From JANXXV01 sp040002435 (GTDB lineage Bacteria; Acidobacteriota; Terriglobia; Bryobacterales; Bryobacteraceae): DNA of 64,000 bases. Where the stretch lies: positions 1-64,000 of the forward strand of contig JBDUEM010000001.1 of NCBI GenBank assembly GCA_040002435.1, given 5' to 3'. This document shows, piece by piece, positions 36,913-46,598 of this stretch (positions are counted from its first letter, which is position 1; each line of letters starts with the position of its first letter). The notes under the pieces were generated by a model that worked only from the letters and a program-made list of their open reading frames with translations, was not told the origin of the DNA and searched no databases. The position numbers and the translations under genes were made by a program.

Positions 36913-38288
36913 TCGGAATGGTTCGGCTCCTCGTCCTGTTCACTGCCTTATCGGCCTCTGCGCAGCAGATGAGGCTGGATCTGGCAGCGAAACAAGGCCC
37001 GCTTGAAATGGACCACATGGCCCTCGGTCAAGGTGGTCTCTCCGAACGGCCGATGTGGGACGAACGCGTCAACGAGGTGCGCATGCTGCGCCCGCGGATT
37101 ATCCGTCTGTTCATTCAGGAGTATTTTGACGTCCTGCCGGAGCCCGGCAAATATCACTGGGACACGCTTGACGCCTCAGTCGACCTCATCCGCAAGGCTG
37201 GAGCGACTCCGCTGATGAGTATCAATATCAAGCCCAGGCTTCTATACCCTGTAATCGATGAAAAAATTGTCGACCCGTCCAGTTACCAGCAGTGGGAACA
37301 GTTGATCTACGAAATGGTGCGGCACTACAATCAGCGCGGCTCCGGCATCCAGTATTGGGAGGTGGCCAACGAACCGGATATTGGCGAGAACGGAGGCTGT
37401 CCCTATCTCTTCACGCCTGAGAATTACACCCGTTATTATCAACACACTGTCGCGGCCATCCGCCGTGCGGACCCCGCCGCCAAAGTTGGCGGCCCGGCAC
37501 TGGCCAACTCACGATCCCCGATTCTGCCAGCACTTTTGGACTTCGCCGAAAAGAGTAAAATCCCTTTGGATTTTGTCTCCTGGCATATTTACAATAGCGA
37601 TCCGAACAGGGTCCGGGGAACAATCGATTACGTCCATGACCTTCTGAAGAAACACCCCTCCCTGCACCCGGAAACCATCCTCAACGAGTGGAACATGGCG
37701 CTGCGCGACCCGCCCCAGGATCCGCAGTTTCAACCCTGCTACATTGTCGAAACCGTGTATCAGATGAAGGAGGGCGGCCTGGATTATTCGTGTTACTACC
37801 ACATTCACGACTATCAGATCGATTTCGATTCCTTCGCGCGGTTCATGTCTCCGAGAGGCGTTGCGCTGATGGCCCGGTGGTGGAACCGCAGCACGCAATG
37901 GGACGGGCTCTTCGATTACAGCGGCAGAATCAGGCCGTCTTACTATGCCTTCAAACTGCTTTCGCGGCTCACCGGCGACAGGCTCAAGCTGGAATCTGAC
38001 GGAGGAGCCATCCACGGCCTCGCCACGTATGACGACCGGCTGCTGATGTACAACGTACTGGTCTGGAACTTCTCCAAGGATCCTGCACACGTACAAATGA
38101 GCCTGGACCACGTTCCGGCGGAAATGGCGCTGCGCAAGGTAACCCTGGACGCCGCCGCTCCCAGCGATGACGACAACGCCCGGCTCAAACCCACGCCTAC
38201 GCAGACCATTGCTGCCGGCACGGACGAGGTGCAACTTGATCTCTCGCCTTATGGGGTCGTCTACTTTTCACTGGAGAATCGTAAGTAG
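36909..38288 (+). CDS. Secreted GH39-like glycoside hydrolase
   Basis: 459 residues, GTG start at 36909 (or ATG at 36918) overlapping the upstream stop. Signal peptide 1 to about 18. TIM barrel with acid/base Glu in YWEVANEPDI and nucleophile Glu in ILNEWNMALRD, as in clan GH-A family 39 beta-xylosidases and related enzymes; WHIYNSDP and CYYHIHDYQ follow. A C-terminal beta-sandwich completes the usual length. It likely cleaves xylosides or other plant or microbial glycosides outside the cytoplasm, with the MFS gene for uptake. Confidence 0.82.
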   Translation: MIGMVRLLVLFTALSASAQQMRLDLAAKQGPLEMDHMALGQGGLSERPMWDERVNEVRMLRPRIIRLFIQEYFDVLPEPGKYHWDTLDASVDLIRKAGATPLMSINIKPRLLYPVIDEKIVDPSSYQQWEQLIYEMVRHYNQRGSGIQYWEVANEPDIGENGGCPYLFTPENYTRYYQHTVAAIRRADPAAKVGGPALANSRSPILPALLDFAEKSKIPLDFVSWHIYNSDPNRVRGTIDYVHDLLKKHPSLHPETILNEWNMALRDPPQDPQFQPCYIVETVYQMKEGGLDYSCYYHIHDYQIDFDSFARFMSPRGVALMARWWNRSTQWDGLFDYSGRIRPSYYAFKLLSRLTGDRLKLESDGGAIHGLATYDDRLLMYNVLVWNFSKDPAHVQMSLDHVPAEMALRKVTLDAAAPSDDDNARLKPTPTQTIAAGTDEVQLDLSPYGVVYFSLENRK

Positions 38289-38295
38289 ACGCCGC

Positions 38296-39261
38296 TCAGT
38301 TCGGGTAAGTACTTCCGCGGACCACACGGATCCGATGATCGGTGAACTGGAAATGCCCGCCCGGAAAATCCACTTTCGGCATGTGGCAACTGACACAATC
38401 TTTCTGCCCGGTCTTGCAAGTCTTAGCCGGCTGCGCGCCATGGCAACCCAGGCACTTCTGATCATAAAAAACGGCGCGCTTCACAACCTCTTCGTGGGGA
38501 TTGTGGCAACCTGTGCAGCCGATACGCGGGTCTGCGATGGCAGTGTTATAGCACTTGCTGGAGGCAAGCCGGTAGGGCTGAAAGCGAACGTTGTTGATGT
38601 CGTGCGGACCGTTTGCCTGCACGTCCTGCCACGTCCTGTGGCACGCCCCGCAGAAGTCGGAGAGCTCTTCATTGCTCAGCCCCGAGAGCTTCGCGGGTAA
38701 GCTGGCGGGGGACCGCGCATGCTTTTGCGCACCCTCGTGGCAGCGCTCGCATTGGACCCCCGGCGTGGTGCCCGTCGTATGACAACCGAAGCAGCGGGCG
38801 CCTTCCAGTTTGTCCACGCGGCGGCCCGCGGCAAGTTCCAGGTCGAACTGAGCCGGATTCCTGTGGCCAATGGTGAGATCAAGGCCGTTCAGCGCCGAGT
38901 AGAAGCTTACCTGGCTCTCATACAGCGCCCCTCGATATTCGTACAGGTAAGTCTGCCCCATGGAGCCCACGCCGAAAGCCCAGGTCAGATCCGCCGAAAG
39001 CGTCTTTCCCCCGCCGGTCACCGTGTACTTGCTCCGGCGGCCATCGCGGGCGATGACGTAGGTATAGTCCCCACTGGAAAATCGCATCATCGGATTTTTG
39101 ATCAGAATCTCAGCTTCGGCCGCAGGCGCCGCCGCCCGTGCCATCGCGGTATGCGGCTGAGTCGCGCTCTGCCTCGCGTGACACTGCATGCACGTGGGAT
39201 CCTGCGGGAATGCAGCAGCGCCGTACAGCGCAACGATCATGGCTGCCGTTCTCGTCTTCAA
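38296..39261 (-). CDS. Multihaem (seven CxxCH) periplasmic cytochrome c
   Basis: 321 residues with a signal peptide (1 to about 19). Seven haem motifs are visible in order: CMQCH, CFGCH, CERCH, CGACH, CTGCH, CLGCH and CVSCH. The arrangement, with KNPMMRFSSGDY between haems 1 and 2, resembles the cytochrome c554 / NrfB-like multihaem group. Role in periplasmic electron transfer is likely; its redox partner is not in the window. Divergent from the dioxygenase-like gene with 25 bp between starts. Confidence 0.88.
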   Translation of the reverse strand: MKTRTAAMIVALYGAAAFPQDPTCMQCHARQSATQPHTAMARAAAPAAEAEILIKNPMMRFSSGDYTYVIARDGRRSKYTVTGGGKTLSADLTWAFGVGSMGQTYLYEYRGALYESQVSFYSALNGLDLTIGHRNPAQFDLELAAGRRVDKLEGARCFGCHTTGTTPGVQCERCHEGAQKHARSPASLPAKLSGLSNEELSDFCGACHRTWQDVQANGPHDINNVRFQPYRLASSKCYNTAIADPRIGCTGCHNPHEEVVKRAVFYDQKCLGCHGAQPAKTCKTGQKDCVSCHMPKVDFPGGHFQFTDHRIRVVRGSTYPN

Positions 39262-39286
39262 GGCATCAGTGTACTATCGTGATCTT

Positions 39287-40144
39287 ATGTTGTCTGCGGA
39301 ACTGGTAAACCAATTTCACCAGGATGGATACTGTGCAATCACAGGAATGCTCAACGGCGGGGAGCTCGACGCTCTCCTCGCGGATCTGCAATCGATCTCC
39401 GCCGAAGCAACTGTTGCGAACCACGACGCGTCCCGCATGGAGATGGAACCGGGTCAGCAGCCGGAGGGCACGCGCGTACGGCGGCTATACGAACCCTGCA
39501 CGCACTATCCTCGCTTTCGCGCGCTTTCCGAATCCGGCGAACTGCTGGAAAGCGTAGCGCAGTTGATCGGGGAAAATGTGCTGTTCCATTACAGCAAGCT
39601 GAACATGAAGCCACCGGCGATCGGCTCGGCGGTCGAGTGGCACCAGGATCTCGCCTACTATCCCCTGACAAACAGCGATTCACTGGCGGTCTTGATCTAT
39701 CTCGATGACGCGGATCAACGGAACGGCTGCCTGCAGGTGATCCCCCGGGTGCATCGGCAAGGGATTCGCCTCCACGCCTCGCAGGGATACTTTCGGGGCC
39801 AGATTACGGAACCGGTCGACGATTCCTGTGCGGCCGCAGTCGAAGGCAGTGCGGGCACTGCCATATTCCTGCACGGGATGACGCCTCACGCCTCGGCTCC
39901 CAACACTTCGCAACACCCTCGCCGGACTCTGATTCTCAGCTACCGGGCCGCGGATGCATACCCGATCCATGTTGGAGAGACGACGCTGAACGCGGAGCGG
40001 TACGTCCGCCTGGTCCGCGGCGAACCTTGTTCCCGCGCGCGACTGGAGGCTGTCGAAATGCCCATTCCGAGGTACGAGACAGTGCCGAAGTCGCTCTATG
40101 AATTGCAGCAGCGGTTTCGCGAACAGCAGAGGATTGTGTCTTAA
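39287..40144 (+). CDS. Phytanoyl-CoA dioxygenase family protein
   Basis: 285 residues from the ATG at 39287, since the family begins with FHQDGYCAITGML and a longer start would lie inside the divergent cytochrome gene. Fe(II)/2-oxoglutarate features are EWHQDLAYYP (HxD facial triad part), HGMTPHASAPN (distal His) and HPRRTLILSYR (2-oxoglutarate-binding Arg). Oxygenases of this family hydroxylate diverse small molecules; the substrate is unknown. Ends 13 bp from the convergent metalloprotease gene. Confidence 0.88.
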   Translation: MLSAELVNQFHQDGYCAITGMLNGGELDALLADLQSISAEATVANHDASRMEMEPGQQPEGTRVRRLYEPCTHYPRFRALSESGELLESVAQLIGENVLFHYSKLNMKPPAIGSAVEWHQDLAYYPLTNSDSLAVLIYLDDADQRNGCLQVIPRVHRQGIRLHASQGYFRGQITEPVDDSCAAAVEGSAGTAIFLHGMTPHASAPNTSQHPRRTLILSYRAADAYPIHVGETTLNAERYVRLVRGEPCSRARLEAVEMPIPRYETVPKSLYELQQRFREQQRIVS

Positions 40145-40157
40145 CCAGGCATTGGGA

Positions 40158-40739
40158 TCATTTGCCTGCTCCTGCGCGGCGGCCTACTTCGGATCGAAAC
40201 AAAGCAGCCTGTTGCCGGGAGAACGCAAGCAGCATTCGCCTTCTATCGCTTAAACCGGTTGGAACCCTGGCTTGCATGATGCCCTCATCGGAGTGAACCG
40301 GTGATGGCAGCAACAAGTGTCCAATTTCGTGCGCCATCACCAACCCGAGCAAATCGCCGGGATTCGAAGAATCGGCTTCTGCACGCCTCTGGATTTCGTC
40401 AGCGAGGACTACGGCCGTACTTTGTTCTTTCGATAGGCAAAAGCCTAATGTCCAGTCCGAAAAAGTATTCGACCCAATCGCCGCACGGGTCCATAGTCTG
40501 AGATGGAGATCCGCCGGATTCCATGGCTCACTCCGCTGCTGACCTTGTGCGTCGCCCTTGGGAATAAGCTCCCAGTTGATCGTGACCTTCGCATGACGGA
40601 AGATTCCCGAGGCCCGTTCTTCAGCCAGCCTCAGGTCCCAAGGAGCAACATGGGCCAAGTTATGCACCTTCACTGTGATTTGCCCTTCCAGCGGGTGCAA
40701 CCAAAAGCAAACTACAGACACCGCTCTAACAATCAGCAT
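40158..40739 (-). CDS. Small zinc metalloprotease-like protein (HEIGH)
   Basis: 193 residues with an N-terminal hydrophobic segment that may be a signal peptide. The zinc site is MAHEIGHLLLPSPVHSDEGIM: HExxH, then a third His after seven residues instead of the five of metzincins, followed by a Met in a possible Met-turn (GIM). No other family signature recognised. Probably exported. Similar small HEIGH proteins are, to my knowledge, recurrent in Acidobacteria, but the function is unknown. Confidence 0.65.
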   Translation of the reverse strand: MLIVRAVSVVCFWLHPLEGQITVKVHNLAHVAPWDLRLAEERASGIFRHAKVTINWELIPKGDAQGQQRSEPWNPADLHLRLWTRAAIGSNTFSDWTLGFCLSKEQSTAVVLADEIQRRAEADSSNPGDLLGLVMAHEIGHLLLPSPVHSDEGIMQARVPTGLSDRRRMLLAFSRQQAALFRSEVGRRAGAGK

Positions 40740-40846
40740 GGTGCCTCCTCAAATAGGCTGGTTCAGTATCCGCGCATAACCCTCCTTTGTCCTGAGATTA
40801 CGAAGAGATTTTTCGGAGTAAATTAGAAGGACATCTGGCAATTGCA

Positions 40847-41638
40847 ATGCTCCCGACTAACAAACGCAAACTCGAAGGACGCATCGCTTTAATCACCGGC
40901 GCGAGCCGCGGCATCGGCCGTGCTATCGCGCAGGGCTATGCACGCGAAGGCGCTGTGATTGCCATCACAGCCCGGACGGAATCGGACCTGCATTAGCTGG
41001 TCGAGGAAGTGGAATCGGCTGGCGGGAAAGCCCTTGCGATCCGCGCGGATCTCGGTGACGGCGCCGCTCCGGGACAAGTCGTCCGGCGGGTGTTGGATGC
41101 CTTTGGCACCATCGACATCCTGGTCAACAACGCTGGCATTGGCAGCAGTTCCAGTCCGAACCCAGTCGTTGATTTTGACGACGAGTTCTGGAACAAGACG
41201 CTAACTTTGAATTTGACCGCGCCCTACAAACTTTCGAAAGCCGTGCTACCAACCATGCTCCAGAAGAAATGGGGCCGGATCATCAATATCGCTTCCATCA
41301 ATGGCAAATTGCCGGCGCTGCACGGCGCGGCCTATGCAGCTTCGAAACATGGACTGCTTGGCCTGACGCGCACGCTTGCCCTCGAAGTTGCGAAGGATGG
41401 CATTACGGTCAACGCCATCTGTCCAGGCCCGGTGCGGACTGAAATGAACACTCGCCGGATCGAGTACGATTCGAAACGGCTTGGCATATCCACGGCCGAA
41501 CTGGAAGCCCGCATCACTCCGATTGGGCGTCGGCTGGAACCGGAAGAGATCGTGCCCATGGCCGTGCTGCTGGCGTCTGATGAATCGGCTGCTATTACAG
41601 GGCAGTCTTTGAACGTTTGCGGCGGTATCGCTACTTAA
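40847..41638 (+). pseudogene. SDR family oxidoreductase interrupted by an in-frame amber codon
   Basis: The reading frame starts at ATG 40847 with an intact cofactor motif (ITGASRGIGRAIAQGY), but TAG at 40994-40996 interrupts it at codon 50 (SDLH-stop-LVEEVE). The rest of the frame continues unbroken to 41638, with ILVNNAGIG, INIASINGK, YAASKHG and ICPGPVRTEM. At this position SDRs carry a variable helix residue, so the stop could have arisen by one change from CAG, AAG or GAG. A product from 41009 would lack the NAD(P)-binding strand. Recent inactivation, suppression or base-call error are the options. Confidence 0.78.
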
Positions 41639-43058
41639 CCTTGCTGAGCGCCGCGGCCCGGTCCAAAGCTACACGCGAGCCGGCGGCGTCGCCCTTATCG
41701 CGAAGAGTCATTCCCAGCGCGTACTGCGCCTGTGCGCTATCGGGAGCGAGTTCAGCCGCGCGTCGAAAAGCCTTTAGCGCATCGTCGATTCGATTCAGGT
41801 TTCGCAGGGCAAGCCCAAGGTTGAATATTGCTTCCAGATAATCCGGTTCCAGATCTACAGCGAGCTGCAAGTGCCTGGCGGCATCTTCGAACTTTTCATC
41901 TTTCGCGAGCATCGAACCCAGGTTGTTGTGAGCTTCCGCAAGCCATGGATCGAGCTCGAGAGCTCTTTCGAACTCTTGTCTGGCCGCCGGTTCCTGTCCT
42001 GTCTGCAGGTACACGGAACCAAGATTGAGGTGCGCGCGGGCGTTGCCCGGTTCGAGTTCGAGCGCGGTCTTAAGCTCCCGCAAACCTGCGTCCATCTCGC
42101 CTGTACCCACCAACGCCAGTCCGAAATACATGTGATTTCCCGCTGAAGCATCCAGGCTGACGGCGGATCGAAAAGACTTTGCCGCATCCTGAGCCTTACC
42201 AGCTTGCAGTTGGCGAATGCCTTCCCCTTGCAGCGCCTGGGCATCCTGCAGATCCTGGGATCGTTTGCGAAGCGCCACTACGCGCTGCATTTCCTTCTTG
42301 CCCTCTTCCTCGTTGTGGCTGCGAGTCAGGGCCTGGGCCAGATTGTAGCGGGTGGCCGCGTCGTCAGGTTCACGGTTCAGGATCTCGCGGCAGCCTGCAA
42401 TCACCTGTGTCCACTCGCGGCGGGCCATGAGGATGGAGATCAATTGACGGCGTGCCTCCAGAAGATCCGGATTGCTGCGGATTGCCGCCTCGAACTCGGA
42501 AACGGCGGCGTTCTCATCGCCCTGCCGTTTGAGAAGAAGCGCGAAGTTCAGATGCACCTTTGCATTCGAAGGGGCGATGCGCAGGGCGCGGTCGAACAAA
42601 GGCCTGGCTTCCGCCGCGTTCCTGTCTCCGATGTCGACACCCAGATTCATCAGCGTGTCGACATGCTTTGGATCCAGCGCGAGCGTCTTCCGGTATTCGG
42701 GAATGCCGGCGCCCTTGCCGGGGTCTGCGCGGTCCAGGGTGAGCGCAAGATTGTAATGCGCCCGTACCGACGCTGGTGCTACTGCAACGGCTTTGCGCAG
42801 CGCCGCCAGAGCCGCCTTCCACTCCTTTCGCTCTGCGTGAGCGATACCAAGGTCCACCAGAATGTCGGAGTTGAGTGGTTCTAGTGTCCGGGCCTTACCC
42901 AGCTCCAGAATCTCAGGAGCCCACAGCCCTTTCTCACCGTATTCGAGCGCCTTTTTATAGTGCGCCCGCGCCTGTGTGTTTTTGATCGCGGCGGCGTCCT
43001 GTGCGTCCAGGCCAGCGACCAATATGAGAGTCACTAACACAGAAAGCCGCAGCAACAT
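41631..43058 (-). CDS. Secreted tetratricopeptide repeat protein
   Basis: 475 residues with an N-terminal signal peptide (1 to about 20, ending GLDAQ). About ten 34-residue TPR units can be followed, for example YKKALEYGEKGLWAPEIL, VHLNFALLLKRQGDENAA, ARAHLNLGSVYLQTGQEPA and EAIFNLGLALRNLNRIDDA. A scaffold for protein-protein contacts in the periplasm; no enzymatic motif. Convergent with the broken SDR gene, overlapping its last 8 bp. Confidence 0.88.
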   Translation of the reverse strand: MLLRLSVLVTLILVAGLDAQDAAAIKNTQARAHYKKALEYGEKGLWAPEILELGKARTLEPLNSDILVDLGIAHAERKEWKAALAALRKAVAVAPASVRAHYNLALTLDRADPGKGAGIPEYRKTLALDPKHVDTLMNLGVDIGDRNAAEARPLFDRALRIAPSNAKVHLNFALLLKRQGDENAAVSEFEAAIRSNPDLLEARRQLISILMARREWTQVIAGCREILNREPDDAATRYNLAQALTRSHNEEEGKKEMQRVVALRKRSQDLQDAQALQGEGIRQLQAGKAQDAAKSFRSAVSLDASAGNHMYFGLALVGTGEMDAGLRELKTALELEPGNARAHLNLGSVYLQTGQEPAARQEFERALELDPWLAEAHNNLGSMLAKDEKFEDAARHLQLAVDLEPDYLEAIFNLGLALRNLNRIDDALKAFRRAAELAPDSAQAQYALGMTLRDKGDAAGSRVALDRAAALSKVK

Positions 43059-43292
43059 AGGGCCATTCTACGGACTTCGCCATGTTATTTCAATCGTCTG
43101 GACGCTAGATGAATTGACTGCGGGAGCAATAGCGGATTTGGAACTTTCGTCCAGCAACATGGACGAGAACCATAAAGACCTTGACTTAACTTTGAGCGGG
43201 GGTAATCTGATTCTATTAGCTTCATGTTAAGCCTGCGGTCTCGGAGCTTCCCCTTAGTGCTGGAAGCAATCAAATGGTGATTTGGAGGCAAT
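43059..43292. promoter_or_regulatory. Divergent intergenic region with a possible sigma-70 promoter
   Basis: 234 bp between the TPR gene (minus) and the TonB receptor (plus). TTGACT at 43181-43186 matches five of six bases of the -35 consensus; TAATCT at 43203-43208 is a weak -10 at 16-bp spacing. The base composition here is AT-richer than in the genes. Promoter assignment is weak. Confidence 0.3.
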
Positions 43293-46200
43293 ATGAATAA
43301 ACTCTTATGTTCTTTGCTTTGGCTTTTTGCTCTCACGGGAGCAATGGCGCAGACAGGTGTCGACGGAACCATCCTCGGCGTTGTCGATGATCCGAATGGG
43401 GGTGCGATTGCCGGTGCGACAGTCACAGTCACCAATCTCGACACCGGCATCAAAAAGTCGGATGTCACGCGCTCCGACGGAAGTTTCGAAATAACCGCGC
43501 TTCCTTCCGCTCGTTATTCTGTCTCGGTAACGTTTGCAGGATTCAAGACGTGGACGCTCGAGCGAACTGAGCTCACGATCGCCGAGCGCAAGAGAGTATC
43601 GCCGATTCTCGAAGTCGGTCAAGTGAGCGAGAAAGTTACGGTTGAGGCAACTGCTGATCTCATCCAAACTGAAAACGCGTCCACCGGCGGCGTGATTCAG
43701 CAGAGGACCATTCAGGAACTGCCGCTGAATGGGCGCGACGTAGTCGCGCTGACCGCGCTGGTTCCGGGCGTGCGTTACGGCGGCAAGAGCTTCACCAGTT
43801 CCTGCGCGGACGGAAACAACTCCAGCGTCCAGGGGCTGGGACATCGCGACGACCAGACGGAGTTCCGCGTCGACGGTGTGGCTTCCAATGCTGTCTGCGA
43901 TGAAGGCGGCACGGCGATTCCGAATCCGGACACTATCGCCGAGTTTCGCGTCCAGACCTCAAACTTCAGCGCCGAGAACGGGCGCAACCCGATTCAGATC
44001 ACGATGGTGACGAAATCGGGGACTAACGAATTTCACGGCACGGCCTGGGAATTCCTGCGCAACGATGCGTTCGACGCGCGAAACACTTTCGCCTCCAGCA
44101 ACCCGAAACTGCGCCAAAATCAGTTTGGGTTTGCGGGCGGTGGTCCCGTCCTGATTCCACATGTCTACAACGGCCGCAACCGAACCTTCTTCTTCGGGAG
44201 CTACGAGGGAACGCGGATCAACAAGGCCCGCATCTACAATTCCTCGACGGTCACGCCCGCGATGCTGACAGGTAATTTCGCCGGTCTGCCGACACTCAGA
44301 GATCCCGAGAATGGTGGAGCGCCGTTCCCAGGCAATCAAATTCCTGCCAACCGGATTTCAGGCGCCTCGAAGTATTTCTTCCCCTATATTCTGCTTCCCA
44401 ACGCCCCTGGCAATGTCTTCAAGGCAAACGCGCCGGTGCCGACGGACGTCAACGAATTCAACCTGCGAATCGATCACCAGATCACCCAGTCACAGCGGAT
44501 TTACTGGCGCTTCTATCACGTTGACACTCCCCAAACCATCCTTGGCTACCAGCCGAGCATTCAAGCGGCCGCCGATACGCATTCCTACAGCATGGCCCTG
44601 AGCTACGACTACACAATCACGCCGAACACTCTGCTGAACCTGAGCATGGGTACCGTGAATGTCGTAAACACGACCAAGCCAGGCTGCGGCACCGGAGGCG
44701 GGCCTTGCAGCCAGATCGGCAAAGAGAACCTAACGGCAGCCGCCGGAATTCAAGGATTCCAGACTGCTGGGCGCGAAGAATGGATCGGGCTGCCTGACTC
44801 CGTGTCGTTTGCCGGCTATTCCGGATTCTCCTCACGTGGTGGCTGGGGCGACCCGTCGACCTTCAAATCGCAAAGCATCAACGGCAACGCGAGCGTCAAC
44901 ATCATTCGTGGCAAGCACACCATCGTGGCTGGTTTCCAATACGACCATCTCTACCTTCTTGCCGCTCACGGTTCCTGCTGCTCCAAGGGCACGTTCGATT
45001 TTAACGGCCAATACACAGGTAACGGATTTGCGGACTACCTGCTTGGACTGACCGACAGCAGTTCGCGCGACTATCCGATTCACTCCTTCGGGATGAAGTC
45101 TAATCCTTACGGCGCGTTATTCGTCGATGACTCCTTCAAGATCAGCTCGCGGTTCACGATCGAGCTCGGGTTGCGTTGGGACCACTGGTTCGCCAAATCC
45201 TTCATCCGCGGCGCCGGTGGAACGTTCGACCTAAAAACAGGGAAAGCGATTGCGGCTGAAAACAGCCAGGGCAAAGTTGACCTGACTGCCCAGCCGGTGG
45301 CACCTTTCCTCGCGGCAGCCACGGCTGGCCTCTGGATCCCCGCCTCGCAGGCTGGTGTTCCGGGCGGGCTGTTTCAACCATCGGGTTATTTTTCTCCCCG
45401 TGTCGGAGTCGCGTGGCGACCTCTGAAGAACACGGACTTTGTAGTCCGGGCCGGATACGGAATCTTTACCAGCAGCTATCGCGGCAACATCACCGCGTCT
45501 TCGATCATCGCTCCGCCCTACTGGACTTTCGAATCCCAGTCCTGGAGCGCCGCGCAAATGCAGCGGTGGGAAACTGCCTGGCCGGTGAATCCAACCTCGT
45601 TCGTCGCCCCGTCCATCGGCGCGGCGGCGTATGACATCAAGCCGACCAAGGACCACGAGTGGAACCTGTCGATGCAAAAGTCCCTGCCGTTCGAGTCCGC
45701 CATCACAGTCTCTTACGTCGGCAGCTACGGCGACGGGTTGATCGCGGACAACTCGATCAATAGCGTGGCGCCCGGCTTGTACAAGGATCTGCAAGCCGCC
45801 AAGCCATATCCCGCATTCGGAAGCATTGACCTGTATGTGAACAGCGGCAAGAACTGGTACAACTCCGGACAAGTCAAACTGGAGCGCCGCTTCTCGAAAG
45901 GCCTGTCGTACATCGTGTCTTATGCGTTCTCCAAGAACATCGCGGAGAACGGCGCCGACAGTATCTGGTCGATTCCGACGCCGTTTGCACCCGCGGGCTA
46001 CAATCGCGGCATCGCATCCTTCAATCACACGCACATCCTGACAGCGAACGCCATCTGGGAGGTTCCGATCGGCAAAGGTCATGCTTTCGGAGCTAACCTG
46101 CATCCGGTCGCTGACGCTTTGGTCGGCGGATGGGAGTTCATTCCCATGTATCTGTATTCCTCCGGCTCGCCGCTTACGTTCGGTGTTCCGGGCGCCACAT

Positions 46201-46556
46201 TAGGAAACGGCTTTGGCACGCGGGCGAACATCGTGGGTAACATCGGGGTCTCCAACCCGGGGCCTGGCGGGTGGTTCAATCCGGCAGCATTCGCCGCTCC
46301 TGCTTTGTATCAATACGGAAGCTCGGGTATCGGGATAATGGACGGACCCAGTTCCCACATCTTGAATGCTTCGTTGAACAAGAAATTCGCCGTCGGAGAG
46401 AGGCGATATTTCCAATTCCGCTGGGAAGCGTTCAACGCATTTAACCATGTCAATTACGGAAATCCGAACACGACGATCGGACAAGGAACAACAGGGCAGA
46501 TCTTCTCAGCAGGGGCTGCACGTCAAATGCAGCTTGCTTTGAAGTTCGTGTTTTAA
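43293..46556 (+). CDS. TonB-dependent receptor, Oar-like, copy 2
   Basis: 1,087 residues. Signal peptide 1 to about 19 (LFALTGAMAQ). Carboxypeptidase-regulatory-like domain about 22-105 (ILGVVDDPNGGAIAGATV, DGSFEITALPSARYSV), plug region with QELPLNGRDVVALT, and a large outer-membrane barrel ending LKFVF. Same architecture and nearly the same length as the receptor at 4640-7897 but clearly diverged. A TPR gene follows on the same strand after a 42-bp gap, a common arrangement in Acidobacteria. The substrate is unknown. Confidence 0.93.
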   Translation: MNKLLCSLLWLFALTGAMAQTGVDGTILGVVDDPNGGAIAGATVTVTNLDTGIKKSDVTRSDGSFEITALPSARYSVSVTFAGFKTWTLERTELTIAERKRVSPILEVGQVSEKVTVEATADLIQTENASTGGVIQQRTIQELPLNGRDVVALTALVPGVRYGGKSFTSSCADGNNSSVQGLGHRDDQTEFRVDGVASNAVCDEGGTAIPNPDTIAEFRVQTSNFSAENGRNPIQITMVTKSGTNEFHGTAWEFLRNDAFDARNTFASSNPKLRQNQFGFAGGGPVLIPHVYNGRNRTFFFGSYEGTRINKARIYNSSTVTPAMLTGNFAGLPTLRDPENGGAPFPGNQIPANRISGASKYFFPYILLPNAPGNVFKANAPVPTDVNEFNLRIDHQITQSQRIYWRFYHVDTPQTILGYQPSIQAAADTHSYSMALSYDYTITPNTLLNLSMGTVNVVNTTKPGCGTGGGPCSQIGKENLTAAAGIQGFQTAGREEWIGLPDSVSFAGYSGFSSRGGWGDPSTFKSQSINGNASVNIIRGKHTIVAGFQYDHLYLLAAHGSCCSKGTFDFNGQYTGNGFADYLLGLTDSSSRDYPIHSFGMKSNPYGALFVDDSFKISSRFTIELGLRWDHWFAKSFIRGAGGTFDLKTGKAIAAENSQGKVDLTAQPVAPFLAAATAGLWIPASQAGVPGGLFQPSGYFSPRVGVAWRPLKNTDFVVRAGYGIFTSSYRGNITASSIIAPPYWTFESQSWSAAQMQRWETAWPVNPTSFVAPSIGAAAYDIKPTKDHEWNLSMQKSLPFESAITVSYVGSYGDGLIADNSINSVAPGLYKDLQAAKPYPAFGSIDLYVNSGKNWYNSGQVKLERRFSKGLSYIVSYAFSKNIAENGADSIWSIPTPFAPAGYNRGIASFNHTHILTANAIWEVPIGKGHAFGANLHPVADALVGGWEFIPMYLYSSGSPLTFGVPGATLGNGFGTRANIVGNIGVSNPGPGGWFNPAAFAAPALYQYGSSGIGIMDGPSSHILNASLNKKFAVGERRYFQFRWEAFNAFNHVNYGNPNTTIGQGTTGQIFSAGAARQMQLALKFVF

Positions 46557-46598
46557 ACCTCTTGGGCATCGGTGCGACAATGTTGGCTGAGCGCACCG

